A stretch of DNA of 64,000 bases from Hyphococcus lacteus. Its GTDB lineage: Bacteria; Pseudomonadota; Alphaproteobacteria; Caulobacterales; Parvularculaceae. A program made the position numbers and the translations under genes. Below are positions 63,959 through 64,000 of the stretch, in pieces (the stretch's first letter is position 1; each line of letters starts with the position of its first letter). The stretch lies in NCBI RefSeq assembly GCF_041058985.1, contig NZ_JBEHZE010000002.1:207961-271960 (forward strand), given 5' to 3'. The notes under the pieces are model-generated. The model made no database searches. It saw only the letters and a list, made by a program, of their open reading frames with translations, and was not told where the DNA came from.

Positions 63959-64000
63959 ATGTCCCTATCTAAATTTCTTTTCGCATCATCGTGTTTTTTT
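63959..64000 (+). CDS. Start of a further gene (truncated by window end)
   Basis: ATG 63959 is preceded by AAAGGAG about 11 bases upstream and opens a frame running to the window end: 'MSLSKFLFASSCFF'. The hydrophobic character suggests a signal peptide. Nothing more can be said about its function. Confidence 0.45.
   Translation, partial: MSLSKFLFASSCFF

Noticed and set aside
1..64000. CRISPR arrays, tRNA or rRNA genes, intact insertion sequences, integrase or toxin-antitoxin genes
   Set aside because: I looked for regular spaced repeats, cloverleaf-like segments, transposase motifs and small paired orfs, and saw none that could be supported.

Overview
The window is a gene-dense stretch of about 50% GC chromosome from a Gram-negative bacterium, most likely an alphaproteobacterium of the TonB-receptor-rich, often marine or aquatic kind (Hyphomonadales, Sphingomonadales or Kordiimonadales type). 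The grounds are three large TonB-dependent receptors with 'IVVTG/IVVTAQRR' plugs, a glycolate oxidase operon, an RND efflux operon, malonate catabolism genes of the matAB type, and MocR/PutA. The order assignment is inference. I saw no rRNA, tRNA, CRISPR array, intact insertion sequence or intact prophage.

Layout. 1-3027: glycolate oxidase glcD (truncated by the window edge), glcE, glcF. 3197-6442: a lipoprotein PQQ dehydrogenase converging on a lipoprotein cytochrome c. 6533-9400: TonB-dependent receptor. 9858-10289: NIPSNAP protein. 10301-23862 (all minus strand): what looks like a peptide or acyl-amino-acid utilisation block, read in the order aldehyde dehydrogenase, SDR, LeuB-like dehydrogenase, M20 peptidase, TonB receptor, oligopeptide-type ABC importer (with the binding protein fused to a permease), and P1/DmpA-type peptidase. 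24100-30754: a TetR repressor divergent from a complete RND pump operon, with a clear palindromic operator between them. 30747-33765: glucokinase and a K+/H+ antiporter. 34198-40499: a NarL-type response regulator, a 7TM-DISM histidine kinase and three secreted proteins of unknown function, one with four six-cysteine repeats. 40558-40880: remnant of a DNA methyltransferase gene. 40938-45049: malonate uptake and degradation (madL, madM, matB, matA). 45238-50417: amidase, PepSY membrane protein and siderophore-type TonB receptor. 50927-51613: GntR/FCD regulator. 51769-57628: three secreted amidohydrolases with 4-bp overlaps. 57902-63872: PaiB-like FMN protein, divergent MocR regulator, PutA. 63959-64000: start of another gene.

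How the genes work together. The window is largely scavenging and catabolism of small organic molecules: glycolate, alcohols or sugars through PQQ and cytochrome c, peptides, malonate and proline. Three ideas go beyond routine annotation. (1) Two copies of the same 18-bp inverted repeat, NTGGGTA-N4-NACCCAT, whose half-sites match the NarL-family heptamer, lie upstream of the histidine kinase and in the divergent promoter of the Cys-rich secreted protein. This links the two-component system to an otherwise undescribed secreted-protein locus. (2) The amidohydrolases resemble the imidazolonepropionase-related family that includes prolidases; one has lost its metal ligands, and they sit near putA. 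(3) A peptide-type ABC importer has its binding protein and first permease fused, with an extra transmembrane helix as linker.

Start codons were chosen from Shine-Dalgarno spacing where possible. Several genes appear to use TTG or GTG.
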